Below, in pieces: positions 9,238 to 20,000 of a DNA stretch of 64,000 nt. Origin of the DNA: Paenibacillus silviterrae. Its GTDB lineage: Bacteria > Bacillota > Bacilli > Paenibacillales > NBRC-103111. Numbering within the stretch: the first letter of the stretch is position 1; each line of letters opens with the position of its first letter. The DNA is taken from assembly GCF_030167925.1 (NCBI RefSeq), contig NZ_JASKUT010000002.1, positions 186,001-250,000 of the forward strand. Reading direction: 5' to 3'. The notes under the pieces are model-generated. The model saw nothing but the letters and a program-made list of their open reading frames with translations, had not been told where the DNA came from and did no database searches. The translations under genes and the position numbers were made by a program.

Positions 9238-11484
9238 TCATGTGCTCTTTTTATCTTGAATGGCGTCTCTATAGGAACCTGGCGTCACACCTGTAATTTG
9301 TTTAAATTTACGAATAAAGCTTGACTGGTTTACATATCCCACGCTTTGGGCGACCTGCTGCAGGTTATAGGAAGAGTCGGCAAGTAAGGCTTGCGCCTTG
9401 GTCATGCGCAATTCGGTCACATAGTCGGAGATATTGCGGTTCTCTTGCGCTTTAAAATAGTGACTCAAATAAGAAACGGACATATTCACGTGATCGGAAA
9501 GTCCTTGTAAAGAAAAGTTGCTGTCCCAGCAATGCTCACAAATGTAATCCTTTATTTTCTCCATTTGCTTGTTGGTCGGCTGCTCTTTGCCCGTAACGGT
9601 AAAGAAAATATCCGAACACAAATTTTTAATCCGGGCCGAGAGCTCCTCTACGGTATCGTACTGGGATAATGAGATGATGTCGACCTTACTGTCCAGGTCG
9701 GCGTTCAAGTAATAATTGTTGCGGTAAATGGCTTGTACGATCGTTTGGATCACATCGTAACACAACAGCTTGGCTGACATGAGGGGAATTTGCTTTTCCT
9801 TCAGCTGCTTGAAAATCGTGTCAAGCACCTGGGTAAAGAGCTCCGGGTTATGATCGGCAATATATTTATCCAGCAGCTCCAATTGCCGCTTCACCGAATA
9901 GCCGACATGATTCTGATTCGTTTCAATCTCTTGGTACGCTATAACGGTTCCTTTCCCCTTAATCAGCCTGTAATCAAGGGCTGAGCAGGCTTGCAGATAT
10001 GATTCCGAGATATCGGATAAGGAGGCAAACCAATTGCCTAATCCGATGGTGCAAGTGAGCCCGGAATGAGCAAGTCGTCCTACCGCATGGGAGCATAGCT
10101 CCTCGCAGAGGAAAGAACGTTCTCCTTCATCGGAAAGAATCAAGATAATGTGCTTCTCCAGCACATTGTCCAGCACGAAAACACGGTACCTGTCAGTGAA
10201 TACTTCCTGAAGCACGGTGACGGCATCGGCAGCGGTAAACGATTCTTGGAAGGAATCCAATAGTATGTTTGCCACGGCATATTGCTGCCCGGAAACCGCG
10301 AGCCCGTATTCCTCACCAGCAACGGCGAACTCCTCAGGATCGGTGAATTCGCCCTTAAGGAGCCGGAGGAGAAGCTGCTGCCTCATTATAGGGGAGGTGG
10401 AGTGATACTTAGCCTCCAGTAAGCTGATTTTGCTGCTCATCTGATGTACGGCGGTTTTTACGGAGTCGATCCCTCCCCGCCCCGAGGCCTCTTTGCCCAG
10501 CAGTTTGACAGCTTGGCTTGTAAGCTCCCCCAGCGGCTTATAATTCACCCTCATGAATATATAAATGAGCAGAACGCCTACAATGAATAGCCCAAGGAAT
10601 AAGGCAAGCGTCGACATTTGTAATCCGGACATTTTACTTGTAACCGCTTGAGCCGGTAAGAAACTAATATAAGTCCAGCCGGTTCTCGATGATGTTTTGC
10701 TGGATACGAAGTACGTTTTACCGGCCATGGTTCGCTGTTCGGAATTCAGCTCTCCGCTATTTATCAGTGCGTTCACATCCAGTGATTCGAAGGAAAGCTC
10801 CCCCATACTAGTAATCGGCTGCTTCTTTCCGTCAAGGATCAACACACTGCTTTTATTCGCATGCAGCGTTTCTTTCAGAATGTCGTAGATCGTTTGTTCC
10901 CGAATCAAGAAGAAGAGAGCTCCCGTCGGTTTCTCGCTCATAAAGGGAAGCGGTACGGCATAAAGAATGTTTTTTTGCACGGATTGTTCCGCATCGATTC
11001 GGCTTACTTGTTTGACAAAGACCGTTGGGTCGGAAAGCAGCTGACGCTGCAACTCCTCCAAGCTCCAATTGTCATAGTGGTATAAGGAGTTGGAAAAGAA
11101 ATGCTCATTGACGGTTCCTTTAGGGGAGTAAAGCAAATCATGGTCAAAATAATAAATAAAAAAGTTATCGAAAAAGTTATTCGGGATACTAAAGTTGTTT
11201 AGAAGCTTAACAGCCTGCACGACATTCATGAAATCTCCCGAAATCGAGGAGGAGGATAAATAGGGGTTGTTGGATATTTGGATCGACAGATTATTTAATT
11301 CTTCGACACGACTGTCAATCGAGTTTTTCGCTTGCTCAAGCAGGCTGGAGGTATTGGAAATGATTTCTTTATTCAATACATTGTTAAAAATATTGAAGGC
11401 ATGGAAGGCAAGAATAAGCACCGGAATGAAGAAAAGAGCCGTATAAGTAAGCATGTATTTGGTAAATAAACGTGGCTTAAACAT
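9238..11484 (-). CDS. Membrane-sensor AraC-family regulator (YesS/YtdP type)
   Basis: One-component transmembrane transcription factor of 748 residues. A membrane segment at about residues 10-35 (MLTYTALFFIPVLILAF) is followed by an extracellular sensor of ~250 residues and a second segment around residues 280-305 (LALFLGLFIVGVLLIYIF). The cytoplasmic part ends in an AraC double helix-turn-helix (ALLADSSYNLQQVAQSVGY, then SSFIRKFK, GVTPGSYR). There is no receiver domain. The start at 11484 is chosen because GGAGGAG precedes it at good spacing; the frame is open 23 codons further. It is divergent from the GH29/importer operon at 11704-22084, which it probably activates when an extracellular sugar is sensed. 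Confidence 0.93.
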   Translation of the reverse strand: MFKPRLFTKYMLTYTALFFIPVLILAFHAFNIFNNVLNKEIISNTSSLLEQAKNSIDSRVEELNNLSIQISNNPYLSSSSISGDFMNVVQAVKLLNNFSIPNNFFDNFFIYYFDHDLLYSPKGTVNEHFFSNSLYHYDNWSLEELQRQLLSDPTVFVKQVSRIDAEQSVQKNILYAVPLPFMSEKPTGALFFLIREQTIYDILKETLHANKSSVLILDGKKQPITSMGELSFESLDVNALINSGELNSEQRTMAGKTYFVSSKTSSRTGWTYISFLPAQAVTSKMSGLQMSTLALFLGLFIVGVLLIYIFMRVNYKPLGELTSQAVKLLGKEASGRGGIDSVKTAVHQMSSKISLLEAKYHSTSPIMRQQLLLRLLKGEFTDPEEFAVAGEEYGLAVSGQQYAVANILLDSFQESFTAADAVTVLQEVFTDRYRVFVLDNVLEKHIILILSDEGERSFLCEELCSHAVGRLAHSGLTCTIGLGNWFASLSDISESYLQACSALDYRLIKGKGTVIAYQEIETNQNHVGYSVKRQLELLDKYIADHNPELFTQVLDTIFKQLKEKQIPLMSAKLLCYDVIQTIVQAIYRNNYYLNADLDSKVDIISLSQYDTVEELSARIKNLCSDIFFTVTGKEQPTNKQMEKIKDYICEHCWDSNFSLQGLSDHVNMSVSYLSHYFKAQENRNISDYVTELRMTKAQALLADSSYNLQQVAQSVGYVNQSSFIRKFKQITGVTPGSYRDAIQDKKST

Positions 11485-11703
11485 GGATTGTTTCTCTCCT
11501 CCTTCCTCTAAATGATAACGCTTGCAGTCAATGAGAGCAAGTTTATTATACATCCCTGTTTCTCCGATTCACAACAGAATTCTAAAAATACGCACACGGC
11601 GCAAATGTGGTCAATATACAAAGCTAATGGATTTATGTATGGTGAAGCAAGGTGTTTATTGCAAACAGCCGTCTACAAGCAATAGAAAAGGAGAGAAAAA
11701 AAC

Positions 11704-13089
11704 ATGGGAGAGAAGAAACGTGAAGCTGCGCACGATGGTGTGCATGGATTTACATCGACCGATCATTATGTGATGCCTACCGACCCCGGGCTGATCGAAC
11801 AATTGGAGCATTTCCAGGACCAGAAGCTAGGGCTGATGATGCATTGGGCTCCGGGGTGCCAGCTGGGGATTTTCGAGTCCTGGTGCATGAGCGACGATAG
11901 TGCCCATTGGTCCAAGAGGGATGTGGACTGGACCGACGATATGAACGTTTTTCGGGAGCAGTACCGGAATCTTTACAAATCCTTTAACCCCGTACGCTTC
12001 CAACCGGAACTGTGGGCCGATATTGCTTCTCAAAATGGCTTTAAATATTTATTATTCACAACCAAGCATCACGACGGCTTTTGTATGTGGGATACGAATA
12101 CAACCGAATACAAAATCACGAACGAAAGCTGCCCGCACAGTACTTCAGCGAATGCCGACATTTGCCGGAGCTTATTTGATGCCTTTCGAAGCAAGGGGCT
12201 CTCGATTCATACCTATTTCTCCAAGCCGGACTGGAGCAGTCCTTATTTCTGGTCGCCGGAGTTCGCGTCCCCGGATGGCCGCACACAGCGAAGCGCCAAT
12301 TACAGCATCTCGGAGAACCCGGAGCTATGGGAGCGGTTTGTCCGGTTTACGCACGAGCAAATCACAGAGCTGATGACCCGCTACGGCAAAATTGACGTTC
12401 TTTGGTTGGACGGCGGCTGGGTGAGACCGGATAATAAAGATCAGGATGTACGCATTGGAGAGCTTGCGGAGAAGCTCCGTTCTACCGTTCAACCACATCT
12501 GCTGGTAGCCGATCGTACCGTGGGGGGGGCCTACGAGAACATCATTACACCGGAGCAAACCATGCCGGATAAGCCGCTGCTTGTCCCTTGGGAGAGCTGT
12601 ATCACCCTGGGCAAACGATTCTCTTTCAGCTATGAGGAAGAGTTCAAACAGCCGAGAGAAATTGTGCATATGTTCATCCAAATCATTGCCAAAGGGGGCA
12701 ACCTTGCGCTGAACATCGCACCGCAGCCGGACGGAAGGCTTCCATGCAAAGGAGTCGAAGTACTGCAAGAGCTGGGCGCGTTCCTGAAGGTGAACGGTGA
12801 GGCGGTATATGGAACACGGGCTTGCGCACCTTACCTGACGGATCGTCTGGCTTTCACACGCAAAGGCAATCGTCTGTATGCCTTCTATTTGTATCCGGAT
12901 GAAGCGGCCGAGCCTGTGCAGCGGCTGGAGCTTCCCGTTCCCGGCCGGGTTCAAGCCGTAAGCTTGCTCGGCAGCAATCACCCGGTGCAGCTAACCGAAG
13001 CGAAGGATGGCAGCATGGTAATTCAACTGGCTCCAAGGTCGTTCGAGCGTGCACCTTATGCCGAGGTAATTCAAATAGATTTAGCCTAA
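11704..13089 (+). CDS. GH29 alpha-L-fucosidase-like glycosidase, cytoplasmic
   Basis: Glycoside hydrolase of 461 residues with no signal peptide. The GH29 barrel is recognisable from KLGLMMHWAPG, the YLLFTTKHHDGFCMW strand and the nucleophile aspartate D236 in VLWLDGGW. It would remove alpha-L-fucose from imported oligosaccharides. Its N-terminus is more divergent than in the other three GH29 domains of this window, so a related specificity is possible. The ATG follows AAAGGAGAG. It is the first gene of a rightward set with two permeases, a binding protein and the giant GH/SBP protein, and is divergent from the membrane AraC sensor. Confidence 0.85.
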   Translation: MGEKKREAAHDGVHGFTSTDHYVMPTDPGLIEQLEHFQDQKLGLMMHWAPGCQLGIFESWCMSDDSAHWSKRDVDWTDDMNVFREQYRNLYKSFNPVRFQPELWADIASQNGFKYLLFTTKHHDGFCMWDTNTTEYKITNESCPHSTSANADICRSLFDAFRSKGLSIHTYFSKPDWSSPYFWSPEFASPDGRTQRSANYSISENPELWERFVRFTHEQITELMTRYGKIDVLWLDGGWVRPDNKDQDVRIGELAEKLRSTVQPHLLVADRTVGGAYENIITPEQTMPDKPLLVPWESCITLGKRFSFSYEEEFKQPREIVHMFIQIIAKGGNLALNIAPQPDGRLPCKGVEVLQELGAFLKVNGEAVYGTRACAPYLTDRLAFTRKGNRLYAFYLYPDEAAEPVQRLELPVPGRVQAVSLLGSNHPVQLTEAKDGSMVIQLAPRSFERAPYAEVIQIDLA

Positions 13090-13233
13090 AAATGAGAAAA
13101 ATCAAATCCTGCATATCCGCTCAAAAACGGCAAAAGGTTCGTGATATCCACGCTGAAAGAGCAAATTATGCTTTGAAAGCCCTATCATTTCTAGCGTACA
13201 TCAATATCTGCATAACGATCGAAATATTGTTCA

Positions 13234-13262
13234 TTTACCGAATGGCCTGGGTTGGATACGAT
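13234..13262 (+). promoter_or_regulatory. Candidate internal promoter upstream of importer B
   Basis: TTTACC (13234-13239), 17-nt spacer, TACGAT (13257-13262). Each box matches the sigma-A consensus at 4 of 6 positions. It lies in the 215 bp gap between the GH29 gene and the permease gene, which otherwise holds no convincing gene or terminator. Confidence 0.35.
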
Positions 13263-13304
13263 AAATATACAAGCTAAGTACACCTAAGAAGGAGTTGGTG
13301 AGGG

Positions 13305-14261
13305 TTGGCGGTTCGGCAAGAGTCACTGCAAAGCGAAAACCTGGCGGTCACGCTGCCAAGAAAGCGCTTCAATCGCATGAAGCGAAATTATCAGCTGTAT
13401 TTGTTTGTTTTGCCTATGATTGTTTATTTTATTGTTTTCCGTTACTTTCCCATGTATGGGGTCCAAATTGCATTTAAAGACTTTAATCCCGTTAGCGGAA
13501 TCTGGGGAAGCGAGTGGATCGGCTTTGAGCATTTTGAACGCTTCTTCAATTCAAGCGAATTTGCACTGATTCTTAAAAATACGATCCTGATCAACGTCTA
13601 TAATTTATTTCTGGGGTTCCCCCTTCCGATTATTTTGGCAATCATGTTAAACCAAGTGATTAATCTTCGATTTAAGAAGACGGTCCAAACCGTCATTTAC
13701 GCACCGCATTTTATATCGACCGTTGTCATCGTCGGAATGCTGCAGGTGTTTCTGTCCCCGCGTTCGGGCGTCGTGAACACCTTGATCTCTAAGCTAGGCA
13801 TAGAGCCGGTTTTCTTCATGGCGAGGCCTGAATTGTTTAAGGCCATTTATGTATTGTCCGAAATATGGCAAAATGCCGGGTGGGGAACGATCATTTACAT
13901 TGCCGCCCTGGCGTCGATTAGCCCGGAGCTGCATGAATCCGCCGTGGTTGACGGGGCATCCAAGCTCCAGCGAATCAGGCATATCGATATTCCCGGCATC
14001 ATGCCGACAGCCATCATTCTGCTTATTCTGGAATCCGGGCGAATGTTGTCGCTGGGCTTCGAGAAGGTGTTCCTCATGCAGAACAACCTGAATCGTGAAG
14101 CATCGGAGGTTATTTCCACCTACGTGTATAAAGTCGGGTTGACCCAAGCTGATTTCAGCTATGCTACGGCCATCGGATTGTTTGAGGCGGTTGTCAGTCT
14201 GGTCATCCTGCTGTCTGTGAACACGCTGGCTAAGAAGGTCTCCGATACCTCACTATGGTGA
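13305..14261 (+). CDS. Carbohydrate ABC importer permease, LplB/MalF-like
   Basis: CUT1 membrane subunit of 318 residues starting with TTG after AGAAGGAG (10 nt spacing). It has the conserved first membrane segment (YQLYLFVLPMIVYFIVF) and six segments overall. The EAA loop at about residue 211 reads ESAVVDGASKLQR, with serine at the second position instead of alanine. It pairs with the next gene. It is a paralogue of the permeases at 1185 and 53361. Confidence 0.93.
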   Translation: MAVRQESLQSENLAVTLPRKRFNRMKRNYQLYLFVLPMIVYFIVFRYFPMYGVQIAFKDFNPVSGIWGSEWIGFEHFERFFNSSEFALILKNTILINVYNLFLGFPLPIILAIMLNQVINLRFKKTVQTVIYAPHFISTVVIVGMLQVFLSPRSGVVNTLISKLGIEPVFFMARPELFKAIYVLSEIWQNAGWGTIIYIAALASISPELHESAVVDGASKLQRIRHIDIPGIMPTAIILLILESGRMLSLGFEKVFLMQNNLNREASEVISTYVYKVGLTQADFSYATAIGLFEAVVSLVILLSVNTLAKKVSDTSLW

Positions 14262-14291
14262 TTGATATTTTGGGAAAGCAGGGATGCAGAT

Positions 14292-15182
14292 ATGAATTTG
14301 ACATCAAGAAGTCGAACCGACCGGCTCTTCGATCTGGTGAACTATAGTGTTTTATCGCTTGTGTTCATCATAGTGTTATATCCGCTTTACTTTGTTATCA
14401 TAGCTTCTATCAGCGATCCGACCTTCGTCAATTCGGGTCAAATCACGCTACTGCCCAAGGGCATTACATTCGACGGTTATGCAAGAATATTTCAGGATGA
14501 TTCGATTCTGAACGGGTACGGCAATTCGATCGTATATACGGTGGTCGGCACAGCCATCAGCCTGCTGTTTACTTTACCGGCGGCTTATGCGCTCTCCAGA
14601 AAGGATATGGACGGGAGAAATCTGATTATGTATCTGGTTACCTTCACCATGTTTTTTAGCGGAGGGCTGATCCCGACATTTCTGCTCGTGAAAAAGCTCG
14701 GCATCTTGAATTCCATGTGGGCACTTATTCTTCCGGTTGCCGTTGGACCCTGGAACCTGATCATCGCAAGGAGCTTCTTTCAAAGCACCATACCCGATGA
14801 GCTAAGGGAAGCTGCCCAGATCGACGGCTGTGATGACATGACCTTTTTTGCCCAAATCGTCCTGCCCTTGTCCGCTGCGCTCATTACCATTCTTCTTTTG
14901 TTTTATGCCGTAGGCTATTGGAACGCGTACTTCAATGCTTTAATTTATATCAAGGACAAGGATTTGTATCCGCTGCAGCTGGTGCTTCGCAATATTCTCA
15001 TTGTAAATGAGATATCGCCGGATATGATGCTGGACGTAGAGCAGGCATCCAAGCAGCAGGCCATAGCCGGACTGATCCGATACGGAGTCATTATTGTTGC
15101 TGCCCTGCCGCTGCTTATCGTGTATCCGTTTCTCCAGCGATACTTTGTGAAAGGCGTTATGATCGGCGCTGTCAAAGGGTAA
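14292..15182 (+). CDS. Carbohydrate ABC importer permease, LplC/MalG-like
   Basis: Partner membrane subunit, 296 residues from ATG 14292 (the frame is open back to TTG 14262, but the ATG aligns with paralogues). The first membrane segment is near IVLYPLYFVIIASIS, the EAA loop at about residue 172 reads EAAQIDGCDDMTFF, and the C-terminus is RYFVKGVMIGAVKG. It starts 30 bp after the first permease, as part of operon B. Confidence 0.92.
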   Translation: MNLTSRSRTDRLFDLVNYSVLSLVFIIVLYPLYFVIIASISDPTFVNSGQITLLPKGITFDGYARIFQDDSILNGYGNSIVYTVVGTAISLLFTLPAAYALSRKDMDGRNLIMYLVTFTMFFSGGLIPTFLLVKKLGILNSMWALILPVAVGPWNLIIARSFFQSTIPDELREAAQIDGCDDMTFFAQIVLPLSAALITILLLFYAVGYWNAYFNALIYIKDKDLYPLQLVLRNILIVNEISPDMMLDVEQASKQQAIAGLIRYGVIIVAALPLLIVYPFLQRYFVKGVMIGAVKG

Positions 15183-15255
15183 AACAGAAGAGCTTGGTGT
15201 CAATAGGTTCGCCTATTCACATATAACCATTCCATACATAAGGGGAGGATTTTGT

Positions 15256-16926
15256 TTGAAACATCGCAAATGGATCAGTATAGCGGCTTCGGGGGCTATG
15301 GTGTTATCTCTGCTGGCCGCATGCTCTAAAGGAGAAAGCACGGGCGGGGAAGCCACGGTGGTCAAATCGGCCGACGGTAAGGAAATGCTCGGCAACATGT
15401 ATACGACGGGACTTCCTATTGTAAAAGATAAGGTCACCTTGAAAATGATAGGGATTATGACCGCGGGCTCCGCTAATTTTGCGGATATGCCGTTCTTCAA
15501 GCAGCTGGAAGAAAAAACGAATGTGCATATCGAATGGGAGAACTACCCGGAGGTGGGTTACGGCGACAGGAAAAATCTGTTGTTAGCCGCTAATGAGCTG
15601 CCGGACGCCTTCTTCGGAATGAGTGCGTTTTCCATGGAGGACGCTAACAAATTCGGCCCTAAAGGGACCGTCATTCCGCTGGATGCATTGATCGACAAAT
15701 ATGCGCCGAATTATAAAGAGGCATTAAAGAAAATGCCGCTCATGGACGGCCTCAGCACAGCGTTTGACGGCAAAAAGTATACGATGGGTACGGTGATCGA
15801 ACAGGAGGTCCGCAGCTATCCCGATAACCTGTATATTAACAAGAAGTGGTTGGATAAGCTCGGTCTGCAGCCGCCGACGACCATCGATGAATATTACAAT
15901 GTCTTAAAGGCGTTCAAGGACGGGGATCCGAACGGCAATGGCAAGAAGGATGAGATCCCGTTTACATTTACCAAGTGGAATCACATTACGGGTTACGGTT
16001 CGTTATTCGGTGCCTACGGCATGGTCGATGTCCATAACGGATCGGGATCCAATCCCAGCTACGACCATTTTATCGTCGATAACGGCAAAGTGATGTTTAC
16101 CGCCGACAAGCCGGAATATAAAGAAGCGGTGAAGGGACTTTCCCGATTCTTTAAAGATGGTTTGTTTGACAAGGAAGGCTTCACCCAAGACCAGAACCAG
16201 TTCAATGCGAAGATGAAGGATCCTGTGGGTGTAGTCGGCTCCTTCTACGCGTGGTCTGCTACGGCTGCCGCGCCGCAAACGAAAGATGACTATATTGCGC
16301 TTGCACCGCTGAAGGGGCCGGGCGGTAAAGAGCCGGTCGTAAAAAAGCGGAACAATCACATCAATGTGATGGGCTCCGGCTTCGCGATCAGCAGTACGAA
16401 TAAACATCCGGAAATTACGATGAGATGGGTGGATGAGTTCTACAAGCAGCTTACCAGTATCGAAGCGCAGTGGGGGCCGGTCGGGACAGGACTGATCGAT
16501 AAAGGGAACGGAACATATGATTTCAATAAAGAGGCGCCGCAGGGTGTCAGCTACCTGGATATGTTCAAAAAGTATTCCCCTGTCGACAATGCGCCGAAAT
16601 TTTTGCCCAAGGAATTCTTCGGCAAGGTAGTACCGGTAAACGAAGCTGATAAGGAAAAGCAGGATGTCATCAACAAATATTACTCGTCCGCCAAAAAGAA
16701 TGAAACGCTCCCTCAGATGAACTACACCGGCGATGAAGTCAAACTGATTACCAGCATTGGAATGGATATTACAAACTATGTCAAGGATAGACAAACCGCG
16801 TGGCTTCTTAACGGAGGCATCGACGAAGGCTGGAACGATTATTTGGCCAAACTGAAGCAATTGAAGGCAGAGGAGTATATGAAGACCATACAAACGGCCT
16901 ATGAACGGAATGCCGGGAAGAAGTAA
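15256..16926 (+). CDS. Extracellular solute-binding lipoprotein, LplA/YtcQ-like
   Basis: Binding lipoprotein of importer B, 556 residues, TTG start after AGGGGAGG. Lipobox LAAC with the lipidated cysteine at residue 23. It contains the DPNGNGKKDEIPF calcium-loop-like motif and the long helical C-terminal half of Lpl-type SBPs. It is followed after a 103 bp gap with a small hairpin by the giant GH/SBP fusion gene. The ligand is unknown; the flanking GH29 and glycosidase-like genes suggest a fucose-bearing oligosaccharide. Confidence 0.92.
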   Translation: MKHRKWISIAASGAMVLSLLAACSKGESTGGEATVVKSADGKEMLGNMYTTGLPIVKDKVTLKMIGIMTAGSANFADMPFFKQLEEKTNVHIEWENYPEVGYGDRKNLLLAANELPDAFFGMSAFSMEDANKFGPKGTVIPLDALIDKYAPNYKEALKKMPLMDGLSTAFDGKKYTMGTVIEQEVRSYPDNLYINKKWLDKLGLQPPTTIDEYYNVLKAFKDGDPNGNGKKDEIPFTFTKWNHITGYGSLFGAYGMVDVHNGSGSNPSYDHFIVDNGKVMFTADKPEYKEAVKGLSRFFKDGLFDKEGFTQDQNQFNAKMKDPVGVVGSFYAWSATAAAPQTKDDYIALAPLKGPGGKEPVVKKRNNHINVMGSGFAISSTNKHPEITMRWVDEFYKQLTSIEAQWGPVGTGLIDKGNGTYDFNKEAPQGVSYLDMFKKYSPVDNAPKFLPKEFFGKVVPVNEADKEKQDVINKYYSSAKKNETLPQMNYTGDEVKLITSIGMDITNYVKDRQTAWLLNGGIDEGWNDYLAKLKQLKAEEYMKTIQTAYERNAGKK

Positions 16927-16947
16927 GCTGCACTGAATCGTTATCCC

Positions 16948-16962
16948 CGGACTGGAAGTCCG
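16948..16962 (+). promoter_or_regulatory. Small hairpin after the binding-protein gene
   Basis: CGGACT, loop GGA, AGTCCG, with no U tract. It lies between the binding-protein gene and the giant fusion gene in the same operon. It might stabilise the 3' end of the upstream segment or reduce read-through. The stem is short, so this is tentative. Confidence 0.3.
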
Positions 16963-17029
16963 CATGATGCCATACCGGCGGTTCTTTCAGTCCGAAATAT
17001 ACCCTACATTTCCTTACAAGGAGGCAAGA

Positions 17030-20000
17030 ATGAAAATGGCTTTTAGAAGGAACGTATCGTTGCTAATGGTGTTGGTCCTGTTTCTGCAGCTTATGAGCAG
17101 TATCGTATTCATAGGACCGAAGGCAGAGGCGGCAGATGATTATCGTTATGACCCGGCTACAGGAAAGTATTGGATCCCGGTCCCGCTGCCGGGTGCAGAT
17201 TTTAATGAGTTGTCCCCCAGTCATGATAACATTTATGTAAGAACGGACCCGGCGATCCAATTCGGCACCGATGATACGACAGCGCCGCTGAACAAGTTTA
17301 TCGTGACCACGGGAGGTACGGCGGATGCATCCGGCGTCATTGATGTGGCCAAAGCCGTCTATGAGGAGGGGCGTTCCTACAACGGCACAGGCTATCTGCA
17401 GTTTGGCAGCGGCTCAGCGACAACCGCTCCCGTCAATCTCATCTACAAGGTGGACGGTTTGGAGACAGGTGCCAAATATCGGCTCAGTGCCATGATGAGA
17501 TCCGGCGGAGGCGCTTTTCAATTCGGGGTCAAAAGCTTCGACTCGCCGAATTACACAACCGGGGGAAGCCTAATGCTTCTTTCCTCTGCGATGGGACTCT
17601 CTACAAGTGAGTGGAAGGAAGTGGCCCTGGAGTTTACGCCGACTCAATCGGTCAATGCGCATGCCAAAATCGTTTTCTGGGCGGGGGCCGCAGCCAAACC
17701 GGTTGTTTTCGTCGATCAGCTGAAGCTGGAGAAAATATCGGATACTCCGCCCAAGGACCCGACGCCAGACCCCAATCCCAGTCCAACGGAGAATCCGAAT
17801 ATGATCTTCCGAACTGATTTTGAAAGCGTTTCCGACATGGTATATTCCGACCCGCAGGTAACCGATCATTTCATTAACGCGGACGGCAACGCAGAACTGA
17901 CAACAGCTGATCGCCAGTCAGGCTCCCGTTCGTTGAAGCTGGGTAAGAGTTTGGCCGTACCCACCAAAGTAGGATATACAACCACGAAGCTGCAGCCCTC
18001 CACCCAATATCGAATTACCTACTCCGCCAAAGTCACCAATGCAAGCAGCAAAGTAAGCTTCCGAATCTCGGGCTACCGCAACAACAACCCTGCGGACAGG
18101 CAAGATATCATGAATTTCATTGAGCATACGCAAATGCAAAATACGGACTGGTCGACGTTTCACTACGACTTCGCAACAGGTGCTTCCGCCAACCGTGCCT
18201 ATCTGGAGTTCAGCGCCGGCGCCGGACATTCTGCTTATATCGATGATATCCAGCTTGAGTATCGCGGACCGGCGGATGCCCCATTAACGGCACCCAAGCT
18301 ATCCAGAGGCAGCGAGCTGTTTATTAAGCACGGACTACAGTTTCAATCCTGGACCTCAACCGATGAGGCTTACGCATTAAAGGCATGGCAGAAGTATCCG
18401 TCTGCTGTGGATATTAATGATTTGGGGCTTACGGCCGTTCAGTATCATGATGCACCGGAGTATAATTCCGAGCTTCATAAGCAGGCGCCGGATTTGAAAT
18501 GGGGAATGGCGACAGGACCGTATGCAGTACATTTGTCCTCCTCCTATTTCGACCGGGCCGCTGCAGCGAAGTTTGACGGCGGCAGAACAGGGTCCCCTAC
18601 CGAAGCGGAGCTGGAGAACGGGTTCCTGTCCGCTGAGCAAATAGCTAATAAGGGGAATCTGGTCAATATCGGCTTCGGCGATGAGGAGAATTACTCCGAT
18701 ACCTTAACGCAAATATTGAAGGATTGGTTCGAGCTTTCCAAGAAGCATTACCCGGACGTGCTTGTCCATCATAATGAAGTGGGCAACGCGCCTCCGCCGA
18801 CCATTAGCCTGATTTCCACGTTTAATGAGGATATGCTGCGCAAGTATGTGAGAACCGCGAGGCCGGATTTTATCACTTACGATATGTACTATTGGAGGGA
18901 ATCGCGGCAAGCGCAAGAGGTTGGAGGCACCGTTATTCCTTTCTACGATGACTTGAACCGATATCGGAAGGTCGCTTCCGAAGGCTATGACGGAACTGGA
19001 AAGTCCCCTATTCCCTTTGGGAAATATATGCAGGCTTGGAGAACGGGGCCGGGAGCGGCGACTCCGGAGAAACGGGGGGACGGCTGGTACGAGATCACGG
19101 AATCCCAGATCAATCTCGAAGCCTTCGCGGGATGGACGTTCGGTGCCAAATGGCAGAGCATGTTTGCTTGGCTGGATCAAAATCCGCAATATCTGTTCAG
19201 CGACTACCGTATGGATGAGAATGGAGTTGTCGGCAAATATTATTTGTTTGACCGATACAAGGAAATGATCAGACAAAGTAAAAATCTAGGCGAGCATTTG
19301 GTTAGAATCAATAATACCGATGTGAAAGTTATACCAGGTCAGCATGAGGAGAACGGTGCGATCGTTGCAAACAAACGTCCGGCAGGCAACCCATTGTGGT
19401 CGAAAGCGGGCGATCAGGCTTATATCGACTCGATCCGAGTGCAGAATGTCGGCATCGCCAATAACGGATTGAACGGGGATGTGTTTATCGGTTATTTCGA
19501 GCCGCTGCCGGGAATCGATACGACTCCATTTTTCACCTCGTCGTCTCCAAAGTACTTTATGCTGCTGAACGGGTTAACGAGCGGCGACGGCCTGCCTGCC
19601 GAGGAGCAGAAGGGCTCGAGTTATGAAACGAGACAGCAGGTGAAGCTTACCTTCGATCTGAGCAGCGGAGTCGATCCGACCAAGCTGCGTAAGGTCAGTC
19701 GTCTTACGGGCCAAATCGTTCATGTACCGCTTACGAATATGGGCGGCGGGAAATATGAGCTGACGACACAATTAGGCGGCGGAATGGCTGATCTGTACTT
19801 CTGGGAGCTTGGCTCAATGAATGCGGCGAGTGCTTATCAACCGGGCGTTGAAGACGCTTCGGATGTCAGATTGACCGGCGATCCGCGGTTTGCCAAGAAG
19901 CCGGCGCGCGATCTGGGTGGCCGGACCGTGACGGTAGGATGGATTCAAGGCACCTCAAGCCCGATTCCGAAACCGTATGACCATATGGGTTTTGCCTTTA

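Noticed and set aside
13092-13277. A 61-codon frame directly after the GH29 gene
   Set aside because: No ribosome site before its ATG, low-complexity composition and a position in a probable promoter region.
16003-16965. A 320-codon antisense open frame over the binding-protein gene
   Set aside because: It is a shadow of a strongly supported lipoprotein gene; its composition is unlike a protein and no ribosome site is present.
19800-19830. Possible internal start (GGGAG then ATG) before the SBP domain of the giant protein
   Set aside because: A product starting there would lack a signal peptide and could not act as an extracellular binding protein.
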